Positions 1-11,400 of a DNA stretch of 46,368 nt are shown here, piece after piece. Under the pieces are notes generated by a model. The model saw only the letters and a program-made list of their open reading frames with translations, ran no database searches and was not told where the DNA came from. Position 1 is the first letter of the stretch; each line of letters opens with the position of its first letter. The DNA comes from Chara braunii (Eukaryota; Streptophyta; Charophyceae; Charales; Characeae), in NCBI GenBank assembly GCA_003427395.1, contig BFEA01000280.1, positions 1,403,826 to 1,450,193 of the forward strand. Direction: 5' to 3'. The position numbers and the translations under genes were made by a program.

Positions 1-20
1 GAAAACGGGTCCAGCGTCCC
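1..20 (-). repeat. SINE-like family copy, cut by window edge
   Basis: Read on the minus strand this is the 5' head of the short interspersed family seen whole at 10659-10867, 12103-12190 and elsewhere: GGGACGCTGGACCCGTTTTC. Only the head lies in the window; the rest would lie to the left. It sits immediately beyond the 3' end of the LINE that follows. Confidence 0.7.
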
Positions 21-279
21 TTTTACAATAAGAAATTGAGAGAGTACAATCTGAGATAGTCTTTCGTGAATCATCGCCTCTTCATCCTTTTTTTTTTTTG
101 ACGCCAGGTCTAGCACTACTTAGCTGGTCCTGATTCACAAGAAGAACTCTTCATACTCCAATTTGATATCCTTAATCATACCCAAGCCAAGATTTGGGAA
201 CAATAGCTGATAATGGGGGAGGGAAGGGATCAGGAAACTCTAGTGGAGAACGCAGGGGAATGAATGGGTCTACCATTGT

Positions 280-3200
280 TCAATCCTGAAAAACTATCCT
301 ATAATCTCTTCTGAAGTCTTCATTATCCCCTCCTCTGGCCCCTTCCCATTTTACTTTTCCTAATTTCCTCCCCTGGTTTTCTCCAATCCAGCATGTACTG
401 AAGTTTTGGATATGTTTATGGATTTCCATTTTAGAGTATAAATGCTGTATTTTTTCTTTCACCTGATCTCATTTATTTGTAATTTCAGTTTGAACATATA
501 CTTTAATAGTCTCAGTGAATTCAGGGCCATCCAAGCGGGCTCCCTCCATCTCATATGTACATCTTCTCATCCAGATGACCCATATAACTGCTCTTCTTCC
601 CAAAGTGAATAAATTTTGTGTGAATTCATCATATGGGTCCGAATTTCATGCCTCTAGAAGAATTGTTTTCCATTCCCACGGCCACCTCATCTGTGGGCCT
701 AGTTAATCCCATATTCTGTCCCACCATCTCCATAGCCAAATAGTTCCAGGGCATTGAAGGAATATATGTTCAATAGTTTCAAGAATCAACCTACTTGGGA
801 AGGCCGATTTACAAAACTTACACCATCTTGAGGCAATTCATTTTTGCTCCAAAGAGGATCTGTCTATAATCCAGTCATTAGTTGGGAGACATCTATGCTC
901 AATTTGCCATTGGAGGGATGCCAATTTAGCTGGTTTACATTTGATTAAGTTAAACCACTTGATGAATCTTATCTCCTCTCTGCTAAGATTAAGTTTTTTC
1001 ATCTATCTATCAGATATTTTGTCTTTTAGATTAATTTTCACTCTTAACATTCTATAAGTGGATTTTACTGTTAGGGAATGCAAGTGCCGCGTAAACTTTT
1101 TTTCTTGGTTCTTCAGCTTATTTTGAACCTCCCAAATCCAATTTGTTGGATCTAGTGCTAAACCGGAGATGGGGGTATCAGGTTTAAAGGCTAACCATTT
1201 GTCTTCTTTCCGTAACACTATGATTCTGAAGATTTGGTTATCCCTCACCCATTTGACCTGATTCTGGCTTTTCGCGTTGAGAGTATTATCATGCAACAGA
1301 TCATAGATTTCAAGGAGGATATCCCCATTTATGAATTTATCTAGAATGTTACCAATCATATTAGGATGGTCCTTTATAGCTACCCAATCATTAATTTCCA
1401 ATTTCGGACCCTTGCGAAGGATTCGAAACCATTCCAAGGGAATAAGGTCAATTAACTTATTAAATGCTTCATGTGGGTGATGACAATAATGAAGAAGCTT
1501 TTTTAATTCTTCAGGATCAATCCAATCCTTTGATTCACTATTCCAAATATCTGCAATTCTCAGGACTCCTGTTTTAACCCATCCATTCCAGAGGGAATCC
1601 ATACAATGGAGAACGCATCCTTGAGTGTCTTTAATCCATCTGTTATTAAAAAAAGGTTGTTGGCTGACCTCCTCCCATCTTTCTGGGGTGATCTTATCAG
1701 TCAGGGGTAATTTTCTCCATGTTTTGATAAGAGTGACCCAGAAGGAGTCATTACCCAAGTCAGATCTTGCAGCAAGTCTATCAGAGGAGAAGTCAATTGG
1801 GGGATCCCTAACCAGAATTCTTGGCAATGGCCAAGCATAGTTCTCCAACCACGTCATAGGGTCGACATTTCCCACTGTTTCCGGCGCTAAACGTTTAATT
1901 TGTTCCCATGCTAGGGCCGACCAGGGAGTCTGTGAGTAAAAGAACAATCTCTTGATCCATTGAATGGAGAGCGCCATAACTTGTGTAGTTGGGTCAGTTA
2001 TCCCTGACCCACCTCTATTCTTAGGTTATATAACTGATTGCCATACCACTCGGCTGATTACATTTTTGAGCTCATGATTCCCCCTCCATAAGTAGGCTGA
2101 TAATTGTTGTTGAAAGATTTTTAGGGTTATTTTGTCAAATGGCCAAATAACAGATTTATACCAGATTGAGGCTACGATAACATTATTAATGGCCAGAGTA
2201 CGTCCCAACAATGAAGAATGTTTGTTCTTCCAGAGATCAAACTTAATTTGAGATTGTTGTATTATCCACTCATTATTTGTTTTTGATTTTCCCACCCCGG
2301 AGAGGGAGATTCCAAGTACTTGAATCGGAGTATCACTAGGAAGTCATTTGACATGAGGTTGCTCAGGAGGTCTCACCCCTTGATGATGGATCCACCACCC
2401 TAATGTTTTGCTACCCCAGTTGACTCTTATGTCAGATAATCGAAAAAAATTATCCATCAAAATTTGGATTTCCTTCATATTCTCTTGTGATGCATCTATC
2501 ATTAGGGAGAGATCATCAACAAATAAAAAAGAGATTGGGATTGCTTCTTCTGGTATAGATGTTATCTGTATTCGTTTAATATCCTTATTATGACGAAGGT
2601 TGGCTGCCAATGCTTTCATAATAATCACAAAAAGGTAGGGGGCAATCGGATCCCCTTGTCTAACTGATCTGTGTAATGGAATGGGCGACGCAATCTTACC
2701 ATTTACCATAATACTAGTAGAAACATTCCTATGTAGTATTTGGAACCATCTCCTAAAATCAGGACCAAAGTTAAATTTTTCTAGACATTTGTCCAAAAAA
2801 AAAAAATCCACATGATCGTAAGGTTTCTCAAAATCTATAAAAATAAAAGCCGCATTGTGTTTGGATTGGCGAGAGACCCTAATCAATTCATTAGTTAGAA
2901 GTATATTATCTTGTATGTTTCTACTTTTGATAAATCCAGTTTGAACAGGATGTATAATATCCGGGATTACTTTAGCTATTCGTTCAGCTAATGCCTTCGC
3001 TATTAGTTTGTAGACAACTGTAAGCAAAGTGATTGGTCGATAATTTCTAATATCAGTTTTATCGTCTTTTTTATGTAAGAGAGTTAATACTCCCTGACCC
3101 ACAATTTCCCCAAATCTCCTGTCAACCAGACTTCCTGGAAGTAATCCATAAGATCCTGTGCCATGAAACCCCATACCATTTCCCATAATTCTTTAGGAAG

Positions 3201-4727
3201 TCCATCAATTCCCGGTGTTTTCTCTTCTTCCATGAGCATCAAAGCTGTCCAAATCTCATATTTAGTTAGTGGTTTCTCCATGAATGCCCTTTGTTCCTTT
3301 GTTAGTGATTTACTTAAAGGACTTAGAAACTCTTCCACTTCCTTAGTTCTTTGCTCTAGAGGGATATTACTATTGAGATGTGAAGAGATCTTTGAAGAAG
3401 TCTCGAGCCAGTTTAGTGCAGACCGCAGTAGATGTGTGTAGAGAATCATTTCTATTTAAGGGATCAGAAAAAGCTTCAATGACTGTCCTACCCACTCTTG
3501 CTTTGACCATAGCAAAAAAACGTGCATCCATAGAACCTTCCGTACTATATCGTCTTAGTTTGCCTCTAATCCTCATTCCTTGCCATCTATATTCCATAAG
3601 GGACATAAGTTGATTTTCCAGTTCCTCTATTTTTTTGGCTATTGGTTCTAAAATTTCTTGTTCTTCAGAGTCTGTTTCTATCTGTTGAAGCTCTTGAATC
3701 CTACTGTGCAATTGTGTTTCAACCAAATGTCTCTGAGAAGCTAGCATTTTGGAATATTCATTGCATTTACGGCGTAGAAAACACAGACCGTTGTTGAACC
3801 ATCTTATGTCATTATTGATGAGATCTTTCTTCTCTCTCCAGAATTGCCAGACATCTTGAATATAGTTTTGAAAATTTTCTATCTTGAGATGAGATGTATT
3901 TAGTACGTAATATCCTCTTCCCTGATCTGGTTTCTTACGAAACGAAAAGATAGCTACACACATTGAGTGATCTAGGCCAGGAAATGGGCTTGTACGGAAG
4001 ATATCTGCCATCTGTAGTGCTCCTTGTAATTATTGGGCTACTAGAATTAGATCAATGCGAGATTTGTTTTTTTGACCTAATTGACCTTTCCTGAAACATG
4101 TGAAAGACTTAGATGTGGGACTAAGTCTTCTATACGAATCGAAAAGGTTCATAGTATGACATAAATTGACGATGATCTGTTCATCAGCTTCAATATAGTT
4201 TGGGCATGGGGACGAAATGCGCCATCGATCCAAATGTCTATCAGGAGCCGCATTAAAGTCCCCTGCAATGATAACTGGGATACCAGTTGGAAGACGTGGA
4301 AGAATATTCTCAAAAAAATTCCGACGGTCTCCAACCTCATTTGGCCCATATACGCATAGGATACCGACAATCTCTAGTTCTAACATTACCAACACATACA
4401 CCCATCTTCCTTGATTAGGGTTTACCTCCCAATCAAATACCTCTACTCTTGAGTTTGGGGGTATCCAGATTGCCACCCCCGCACTTCCAGGCCTGGGTGC
4501 ACAAGCTCGAAATGATTGATGAGGCCACAATTCTTTGTGACAAAAATTATGAGTATCCGTATCCATTAGATGAGTTTCTTGAATGCAAATAACATCTGGC
4601 CATTCTCTACCACCAATACCTTTGATTTGATCATAGATGACTTGTTTTTTATTGTGATCAGCTGAGGCCAATCCGTTAACATTGAGGGATCTGAGATCTA
4701 AGTCCGCCTTTCTTCTCAGTGATTTTC
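280..4727 (-). pseudogene. LINE ORF2: endonuclease - reverse transcriptase - zf-RVT
   Basis: ORF2 would nick target DNA and copy the element RNA at the nick. The main frame reads from about 4727 down to 280. The endonuclease opens with LRSLNVNGLASADHN (about 4710-4660), then IQETHL, YGPN, GDFN, SRIDLIL and, after an in-frame TAA near 4029, GLDHSM near 3970. The linker and early RT lie in another frame between about 3400 and 3120, implying two compensating indels. RT motifs: NYRPITLL; motif A DFEKPYD (Pro where Ala is usual); motif B RQGDPIAPYLF; motif C FVDD instead of YADD; motif D NWGSKT. The frame crosses a TGA near 2349 and a TAA near 2025 into the thumb region, then further stops near 1001 and 840. 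zf-RVT follows at about 850-730 (CKFCKS...EHIFLQC, Cys2-His-Cys). The last part, GRRAVIWVIWMRRC, matches the usual tail of plant LINEs. The ATG at 4671 lies inside the endonuclease, so it is not the natural start. Confidence 0.9.
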
Positions 4728-7125
4728 ATCCTTTATCCTTATTATAAAGTGCATCAATCACTTTGACTCCCTCCATATTACCTCTTGTTTACTCAGGGGG
4801 TTCCAACAAAAGTTTTATTCTATATAATTTTCCACTTACCCTTATCCAAGAAGCCTCCCTTGTCAAGAGTACCCTAATGCAGAAGTCTAATTAGAAGGGT
4901 GACGACATCTTCCTCAGACCAAAACTTACTAGATTTGATCTTCAACATCTGTAATTCTTTTAATTTTTCACTTCTCATCCAACAAAGATCCACCTGTCTA
5001 GCAACATCATATCTGAGATAGACATCTCTTTTAACTATCCTGAAAGTTTCCATCGCCAGCATGTGTGTGCCACTGTTTCCCATCGATAGTTGTTCCTTGA
5101 TAAATTTAAAAATTTCAGAATGTATTAAGAATTCCCCTGCCTTTCCTCCTGTAAGAGTAGCTAAAGAGAGGAATGGTGATTTAGTCCCGTGGAGAGTTAC
5201 TTCCCCATGTGACTTTCCTTGTGGGATTGGCAAACCCATCTCCCACTCCTCTTCCTTTTGTCTGACCGGGAGGAACACAATACCTGTTTTCGAAATCCTC
5301 ATGTCATCCTTCATTATGGACAAGCACTGTCGCAGTTTCAATCTCTTATTGGTTACCCCTAGTGCGCATGCAGAGGATTGTGTTCCTTCTTTGTCCTGTT
5401 CATAACTGTCTCCATCTCCTTGTGGCAAGTCCTCTGTTAGGTCAATCTGAACTTCTTTTACTTCTTTTACTTTTTCCTCAAGCTGTGGAGAAATTTATTT
5501 TATTATCATTTGTCGAGAAGAGGTCGGGTCCTGCAGTCTATTTGTGAGCAACAGATATTTGCGTTCCCCTGTTACCTCCGAGACTACCTCCTTGAGTTCT
5601 TGGGTACTTATGTTTCTTTCTAATATGCTAGGAGGTAAGTCTTCCTCCAAAATCAGATTTGTGATGAGGCTTTGTTGTAGACCTTTTGACTTCTGTGTGC
5701 CCTGAGTAGTGCTCACCACAGTCATGACTGATCCTGATGAAGTGCTGTTGGTGAAAGAACACTTAGCACACACAGACTGTTGGAGAACAACTTCTTCAAC
5801 AACTACAGAAGTAAGATGGCTTTCCAGCGTATCTGTTCATGACCAGCCAGCCGGGCCACATCTGTGTGACTACTGGTACAGGAAGTCTTTTGTCGTATTT
5901 TTGCATTCTGAGAATTTTTTCCTTTCTGTTTCTTAGTGATTTTTGGTTTTGCCTTTTTGGGCGTGAGGGCATAGTAATTCCATTTCTTTTTGTGAAGAGG
6001 CTTCTTGTATTCTGCCTTTTTTCTTGCAAGTTCTTTGAGTCTTTTGAAACTTTTATTACTGCTGAGAGAAATGACCTTCAACCCCGTAGCGCTATCAAAG
6101 GTGCTTGTGGATTCGTGCCGAGAGTCCCATAGATGAGTTTCTTCTTTTATCTGTGTACTCGGTTCCTCCAAGGTGTGCTGAGAGCACTTTGTATCAGCTT
6201 CCTCTGAACCCTGGTCACAGATCAGCCGTGACTCTTGCTGGGAACATATCCCCTGTGTACCCTGGTCACAGATCAACCGTGACTGGGAACATATCCCCTG
6301 TGTCCGTGTACCCTGGTCACAGATCAACCGTGACTCTTGCTGTGAACATATCCCCTGTGTCCGTCCCTCCAGAAACACAGGGTTGAATCGAGATGAGACA
6401 ACATGTAATAGTCGGTTGCTGATGACACTCCAATCAACTCCTACTGGTGGGCCGTACTATAGTGCCATTTTCAGACTATCACTGCTAGCTAGCATAGGCC
6501 TTAGTTGCTGGTAAATCTGCTGCCACAGTTGTTTCTCCAAATTAGGAAATTTTGTTTTCATATTCAAAAGAAGACAGTCAGCGACTTTTACTAGTTCTGA
6601 AGTCAGGTCCAGAGAAAACTCCATATTGCCTTCTTCTGAAATGATTGTTTTGAGTAGGGCAGCAGAAACAACTGCTGCTTCTACCTCCATGGAATCCAAA
6701 CCAAAGATGTCGCTGAACACATCCACATCCATTTGATCCTGAAGTTCCTCCTCCTCTTCCACACCCTCATTTTCGAGAACAGCATATTGATTTTTTCCTT
6801 CTACTGCTGTTTCTGCATTATGTTGTTCCATTCTTCAAGGTTGTGATTGTGATTGTGCTGGTTCAGTTTGTTTTTCTTTTCCTACTTTTTTGACTACTCT
6901 TCATTTAGCAGTGAGTGTTTGCCCATTCTTTGGCAGGTAAGCCGACGGTGAGGGGCTAATGGACCGATTCTTCCCATTCCCCAAATTGGTTCCTTCTTCG
7001 AGAGGTAAGTGATTCTGCAGCCCGTTGCCAGTGGAACAGTTCTTCCCCTTTTCCAATTCAGTCCCCTCTTCATGAGGAGAGTGACCCTGCAGCCCTCTGC
7101 CCGTCTCTTTCTGCTTTTCTTTCTT
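4728..7125 (-). pseudogene. LINE region between ORF1 and ORF2 with small ORFs
   Basis: About 2.4 kb separates ORF1 from the endonuclease. On the minus strand it holds four consecutive stretches in changing frames: 6831-6457 (124 aa, acidic, contains KNQYAVLENEG, like the segment after the zinc knuckle in plant LINE ORF1), 6378-5803 (191 aa, repeated SRLICDQG units then a Lys-rich tail), 5773-5495 (92 aa) and 5428-4874 (184 aa, no recognised domain). The simplest reading is that they are the decayed C-terminal part of ORF1 or an N-terminal extension of ORF2, broken by indels. A short stretch at 7133-6894 encodes about 22-aa degenerate repeats (GCRVTLL.. / GCRITYL..), so this region has grown by small tandem duplications. 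Confidence 0.55.
6208..6366 (-). repeat. Minisatellite inside the LINE, three units
   Basis: Three direct repeats begin at 6208, 6259 and 6310, each starting ACCCTGGTCACAGATCA on the plus strand and carrying a shared GAACATATCCCCTGTGT. The middle unit lacks CTTGCTG and the first lacks CCGTGT, so unit length varies from 51 to about 57. On the minus strand they encode ICSQ(QE)SRLICDQG repeats and stay open in that frame. Confidence 0.85.
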
Positions 7126-8862
7126 CTAACCATTCACAGTGGTGTTCCCATTTCCCACAGCTTCTCCGTTTTCAGTAGTCCCAGCAGATCCAGGTGTGTG
7201 AGTTCCTACCGGCTTAGTCCCACCTCGAGCGTGGGTCTTAGCAGATTGTGACTGCTGTTTGGGATGATGCTGAGGCTGTTGAGGGGGTATCCAATCCACG
7301 GGGGGGCGCGAACACTTCCGAAGATCGCCCCTGTTATCCCAAAACCAGCCAATTGGTTGACCAGCCTGGTTGTGCTCATCGCTGTAGACCCATCCCTCGT
7401 ATCCTGGCACTGTGGGTAACCATCTGTGTGGCCTCTGTGGGTCACGTCTGAGTTTGTGCTCTGGTGAGGTGGCATGCTGCGAATGCTGTGGACAGGCATA
7501 CTCCGTACTGAGATGACCATATGGTCTACACTTGAAACACCACGGTCGGAACTTGTGTGCCGTGTGTATGTGAAAAATCTTCCCTCCCATTTTGAAGGGA
7601 ACAATGTCATCAATGGAGAACAAATGATCCTTTGGTAGGTCCAACGCAATCATCAGATAATCATCTCTCTTTGCCACATATGTCAGCAAAGGGTCGATGA
7701 AATCAACAATTCTGAACTGTTGTCCAAAATCATGAATAAACGCTCCTTGGAATTCTACCGGAATGTGACGCAACTCGACCCAGTAAAAGTCACGCATTAA
7801 CTGTTCCCTCCTTTCCTCTGGGCCAATCTTCTTAGGTAGGCACGGATAAATCCTAATCTCTGAACCGTCCCAAAAAACTTTCTTCCAGCTGTCAATTTGA
7901 AATTTATCTTGCTCAAACAGACAGAGGACAGTGAATACTGTTGACGAAATTGGTTGGATTAGAAAAAATTCAGAAACTGCTTCTGGCCCATCCTTAATTG
8001 ATTCCAATCTCTTGCACAACCATTTAATCTTGTTGTTCATTGACCTTTCTGCACCCTCTCCATAAAATACCCAATTACTTGCATGTTTCTTGTAAATTTC
8101 ATCCCTGTTGGCCAACTTGTCAGTAAGATATGATTTCATTAATGTTTTCCTTCCCCCTTGGTCAATGACTCTCTGTTCCAATGGTTGGAGGAAAAGAGTA
8201 AGGAAGTAGGCGCATGCAGATGATAAATTCCGCAGTGGAACCTTCATTTCTTCTGCTGGTGCATTCACTGACCCAATTGGCGGCCGAGTGATACTTAGTG
8301 TCTTATTCTGTAATGAATTCCTCACTCTTTGAGCCCACGTTGGTTGTGCATTCCTGGATTCAGTTGTGATCTGGTTCTGTGGTCCGTCAGGGTTGGAAGT
8401 ATGATCTGTCTTGCCTTGTTCTGTCCTTCTCTCATCCTCTGTCAGAACTTCATCATCACTTCCCACATCGTCTCTCATCTCCAAATCAGGGATATGTTGT
8501 GACGTTAATCCTCCTGTCTCCAGGACCAGCCGATTTTCTCCTGGTTGTTGGATTTCTTCCTTTCCCTGGATCTGCTGTGATATCACTTTTTCATTTCCCC
8601 CAACTGTTGTTCCACTTTCTGATTCTGATGTATGGGGAGTGATCATCCATTTGTTTCTTGTTTGTAATGGGTTCATTTCTTCCTTTCCCACTCCTACACG
8701 ATTCATTGAAAGCATTGGAAGTGACCCTTGCATTCTTCCCACCTGGGTTATGCCTGAACGAGCGTATAGTGAGGAGCCGAGTTGTCGAAAAAGAGCGTGC
8801 CGCATAGCTCCTTGATAAAACAACGACTCCTGGCCTCTCACTCGCCTTGTCCCCAACTTCAT
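7126..8862 (-). CDS. LINE ORF1 protein, DUF4283-like with CCHC zinc knuckle
   Basis: This 578-codon open frame encodes the nucleic-acid-binding ORF1 protein expected to coat LINE RNA. Residues 1-190 are low in complexity and rich in Glu, Thr and Gln. Residues 200-430 fit the DUF4283 pattern of plant LINE ORF1 proteins (FYWVELRHIPVEFQG, then DDYLMIALDLP and GGKIFHIHTAHKFRPW). A zinc knuckle follows directly at about residues 440-456: CFKCRPYGHLSTEYAC, spacing C-X2-C-X4-H-X6-C, two residues longer at the end than the usual CCHC. The C-terminal 110 residues are Pro/Gln/Gly rich. The ATG at 8862 is the first in the frame. Unlike ORF2 it has no internal stop, so it may be under less decay or simply lucky. 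It lies 2.4 kb upstream of ORF2 on the same strand. Confidence 0.85.
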   Translation of the reverse strand: MKLGTRRVRGQESLFYQGAMRHALFRQLGSSLYARSGITQVGRMQGSLPMLSMNRVGVGKEEMNPLQTRNKWMITPHTSESESGTTVGGNEKVISQQIQGKEEIQQPGENRLVLETGGLTSQHIPDLEMRDDVGSDDEVLTEDERRTEQGKTDHTSNPDGPQNQITTESRNAQPTWAQRVRNSLQNKTLSITRPPIGSVNAPAEEMKVPLRNLSSACAYFLTLFLQPLEQRVIDQGGRKTLMKSYLTDKLANRDEIYKKHASNWVFYGEGAERSMNNKIKWLCKRLESIKDGPEAVSEFFLIQPISSTVFTVLCLFEQDKFQIDSWKKVFWDGSEIRIYPCLPKKIGPEERREQLMRDFYWVELRHIPVEFQGAFIHDFGQQFRIVDFIDPLLTYVAKRDDYLMIALDLPKDHLFSIDDIVPFKMGGKIFHIHTAHKFRPWCFKCRPYGHLSTEYACPQHSQHATSPEHKLRRDPQRPHRWLPTVPGYEGWVYSDEHNQAGQPIGWFWDNRGDLRKCSRPPVDWIPPQQPQHHPKQQSQSAKTHARGGTKPVGTHTPGSAGTTENGEAVGNGNTTVNG

Positions 8863-8900
8863 TTTGAGTGGGCTTTAGGGACTACCACGCCAATTCGTAG

Positions 8901-10642
8901 ATACTAGCAGTCAAGGAATTATATAGTTGACAGATAGAAGGAAGTACGATGATTTAAAATAATGATTTTCTTCTTTTTGGAATACCAATTCTCACTACTT
9001 TTGACCTTGCCTCCTGTTGACTCCCCTTCTTTTGCTGGCTTGGATACAACTAACCCTGTCGGCAGGGTGGAAACCAGGGGATCGGGGAAATGAGGATGTA
9101 GGGCACAGGGCGCTTAGGATGGAGGATAGAAGACTCACCTGAGAAATTGTGACAGTGAACTCTTGTTCTGATGCCGTTGTACCAACAGATTTTGACAGTG
9201 AACTCTTGCACTGATGCTGTCGTACCAGCCGACCGGCTCGAGCCTCCTGAAGAATAATTGCTCGCTGTACCCTTATTCTCTTACCTCCATATGCACAATT
9301 GCACCCAATCCTTCGCGAATCCAATCTATCCTCCCTCTCTCCTTACTCTGAATGTGTCTTCTCCCACTCTGCCACCCCCATCCTTATTTCAATTAGGGAA
9401 TATTTGATGACTGACCTAAATGTCAATACTCAGACTCCCTACATGATGAATAGAAGAATCTCACTGTTGCCTTCCACATTGGCTTCCCGCATCATCTTCT
9501 ACAACTTTTCTTCTGAGAGACTATCGACAGATACTCTCACTTTTGCCTCGTTCGTTGACTCTCCCCAGCATCCCCAGCCTCATACCTCATTCGTAATCTC
9601 TCAATAGTATCCCAGTATCGTACCAGCTTTATAGCATGCCACTAGCATGCCACTATGACGTTGTTACCACAATCCCTGACTGGCTAAAAATCGCTGAGGA
9701 CTAATGATTCTACGATTGAAATCACCATTGAAACTCAATAAATACAGCTCTTCTTCTGAAATGACAGATACTCTCGCTTTTGCCTCATTGATGTTTCTCC
9801 TAATTTCTGACTGGAAAGAAAATGCTGAGATAATTTGGATTCACCCCCTCATTGCATCATCCATAAGGCATTCACATCCACCTGTGGAGTGACGTGTCAA
9901 TTTCCAGTAAGCAGAGCACCGTACTATTTTTAACTTCTCCATCCTTGTTTTTGACTCGCCACTTCACTTGTGGGAAAGAGAAGTGCTCCTTCTTACAGAA
10001 TTTCGACAGCGTCGGTGGAAAACTAAAAATCATTGCCACCCTTCTTAGTCAACGGATTTTGATATGTTGATGTCAGCATGTGACATGCCGCCTTGTCGCA
10101 TTGATTCGCCACTTCGCTGATGAGAAAAGACTTCAACAATCACCGCCTCTCTCCTTTTGGCCAACAAAATGTGACGTGTTGCTGTGAGCATGTGACGTCT
10201 CCCCCTGTCATTGGAACCCGTTTCCTTCCGTTCTCCTCAGCAGTTCACCTGAAGATCATAGATCATTTCCAACCCACACTTCGACTATGAACAGGCTAGC
10301 TCCGCAGCATACCACCAACACTAGCTCACGCCAGCGTCGCGAAGACCTTGTACAGCATTCAATAACACTGTGGCTATGGTATGAAGACGGAAGTCTCGAC
10401 TCACTGTCCCCCTTGAGGATGATATCCCTCTCGGAAGAGTAATGACTGAGACTCAGATCAACGTGACACGTCAGCCCGTGACGTATCCTGACCTAACACC
10501 CCTTCTTGTCGCGCGTGCGTCAGGCGCCGTCTTCCCTCCTTTCATCTGGGGCCAAGTCCTGTTTAACCTTGGACGAGTGAGCACAAATTTCTGTGTGGAT
10601 AAATTGCTTTAGGATGTCTATCAGTTCTTGGCCTTCAATTCT
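8901..10642. other. No gene recognised; weak tandem duplications
   Basis: No coding region or RNA gene is recognised. Near 9137-9235 a GACAGTGAACTCTTG segment occurs twice (minisatellite of about 46 bp). Another pair, ACAGATACTCTC..TTTTGCCTC, lies at about 9529 and 9765. Between 9940 and 10220 two diverged copies of a unit containing CGCCACTTC and GTCAGCATGTGAC/GTGAGCATGTGAC follow one another. Several TGACGT / ACGTCA hexamers (9890, 10170, 10194, 10466, 10480) resemble bZIP sites but have no gene downstream. Confidence 0.4.
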
Positions 10643-10652
10643 GACCTTCTCA

Positions 10653-10658
<6 letters not shown>
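10643..10658. repeat. Target-site duplication, left copy
   Basis: GACCTTCTCACCTCTT is repeated exactly at 10868-10883. The two copies flank a poly(A)-tailed insertion, as produced by LINE-type target-primed integration. Confidence 0.95.
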
Positions 10659-10696
<38 letters not shown>

Positions 10697-10867
10697 NTTT
10701 TTTTTTTTTTTTTTTTAAAGAAAAGGACTGAGACTGTTAGTGATGTTGCTATGAGCATCCATCACTAACAGCCCAGCTACAAGCTCCAGTCTATTGGTGG
10801 GGAGCAGCACCTGCTGGAAAACGGGTCCAGCGTCCCTCATACAAATGATGGTGATACATAATCAAGA
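10659..10867 (-). mobile_element. SINE-like element with intact target-site duplication
   Basis: Minus-strand, 209 bp, non-coding. From the right it has about 30 bp of leader, then GGGACGCTGGACCC, a hairpin GCTGGA-CCCGTTT-TCCAGC, CAGGTGCTGCTCCCCACCAATAG, a 3' segment with GTTAGTGATG, and a poly(A) tail of more than 70 (T run ending at 10716, with one N at 10697). Perfect 16-bp duplications flank it. No tRNA A or B box is seen, so the promoter and RNA origin are unknown. It could be a true SINE or the 3' end of an unseen LINE; the recurring 5' end at GGGACGC in other copies favours a SINE. Confidence 0.9.
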
Positions 10868-10883
10868 GACCTTCTCACCTCTT
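10868..10883. repeat. Target-site duplication, right copy
   Basis: Second exact copy of GACCTTCTCACCTCTT, directly right of the element's 5' end. Confidence 0.95.
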
Positions 10884-10904
10884 ATACCACTGTACCCACA
10901 AGAT

Positions 10905-11400
10905 TGCTTTTCTTCCCAGATTAAATAAATACTGGCCCGGAGTGATGAAGAACATAAAAAGGAAAACTGGGCCAGCCTCAAAGAGGCCAGCCATACCTAC
11001 TATGCGTTCGAAAAGAATACTCCAATTGCGAAACTCCCCTTTGATCCGGGTGAATGGGAGTGGTCACAGATAGGAAGAGCAAAAGCACTGAGGCTGTGGC
11101 TGTATACAGTTAAACAAGGGTATTGGGCGGTGCACAACAAGCATCCCTCCGCACAAACAATCCAGAACAGATTGGCCCGGGACTCTATACTACCGGCAGG
11201 CGTCTCAGCAACTTTAAATGGGCACCTCACATATGGATCATGCCCATAGCGCACAGAGCCCTGCAGTGGCAGATCCTGTACCGATGCCTGCCCACCCCGG
11301 ACTGGATTGTCTCTAGATGTCAACTGCCTACATTCCCTCTCCGCCCCCCACTGCCCAATGGGATATCAAGTTGGGGCAGGCCAGGGCGAGCGGAGGGGGC
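10905..11400 (+). pseudogene. LINE ORF2 fragment (pre-zf-RVT and zf-RVT region)
   Basis: In shifting plus-strand frames this reads IAKLPFDPGEWEWSQIG, then LYTVKQGYWAVHNKH, then (other frame, from about 11209) LSNFKWAPHIWIMPIAHRA, LQWQILYRCLPTPDWI. The same series occurs in the minus-strand fragment at 15032-15983 (CDFPFDPAEWEWQWG, YSVKNGYRSM, NRALQWQIIQRCLPHP) and, more diverged, in the large LINE (SLQWQIEHRCLPTNDWI). These are the segments in front of and within zf-RVT of plant L1-type ORF2. Frameshifts and missing flanks show a dead fragment. After about 11340 the similarity stops and the DNA becomes purine-rich. Confidence 0.75.

Larger units (their letters stand above)
88..8900 (-). mobile_element. 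L1-type non-LTR retrotransposon (LINE), degenerate
   Basis: A long minus-strand LINE in the order ORF1 (DUF4283-like domain, zinc knuckle), a linker with small ORFs, then ORF2 (APE-type endonuclease, reverse transcriptase, zf-RVT). A run of 12 T at 88-99 is the poly(A) tail on the minus strand, 180 bp past the ORF2 end. The 5' limit is not defined: no clear target-site duplication was found by eye, and 8900 is placed just upstream of ORF1. ORF1 is open, but ORF2 has several in-frame stops and a pair of frame changes, so this copy cannot move by itself. No RNase H domain is visible after zf-RVT. Confidence 0.9.

Noticed and set aside
9880-10500. Cluster of TGACGT / ACGTCA motifs as a promoter.
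   Set aside because: Such hexamers are frequent, part of them sit in a duplicated unit, and no gene follows on either strand.
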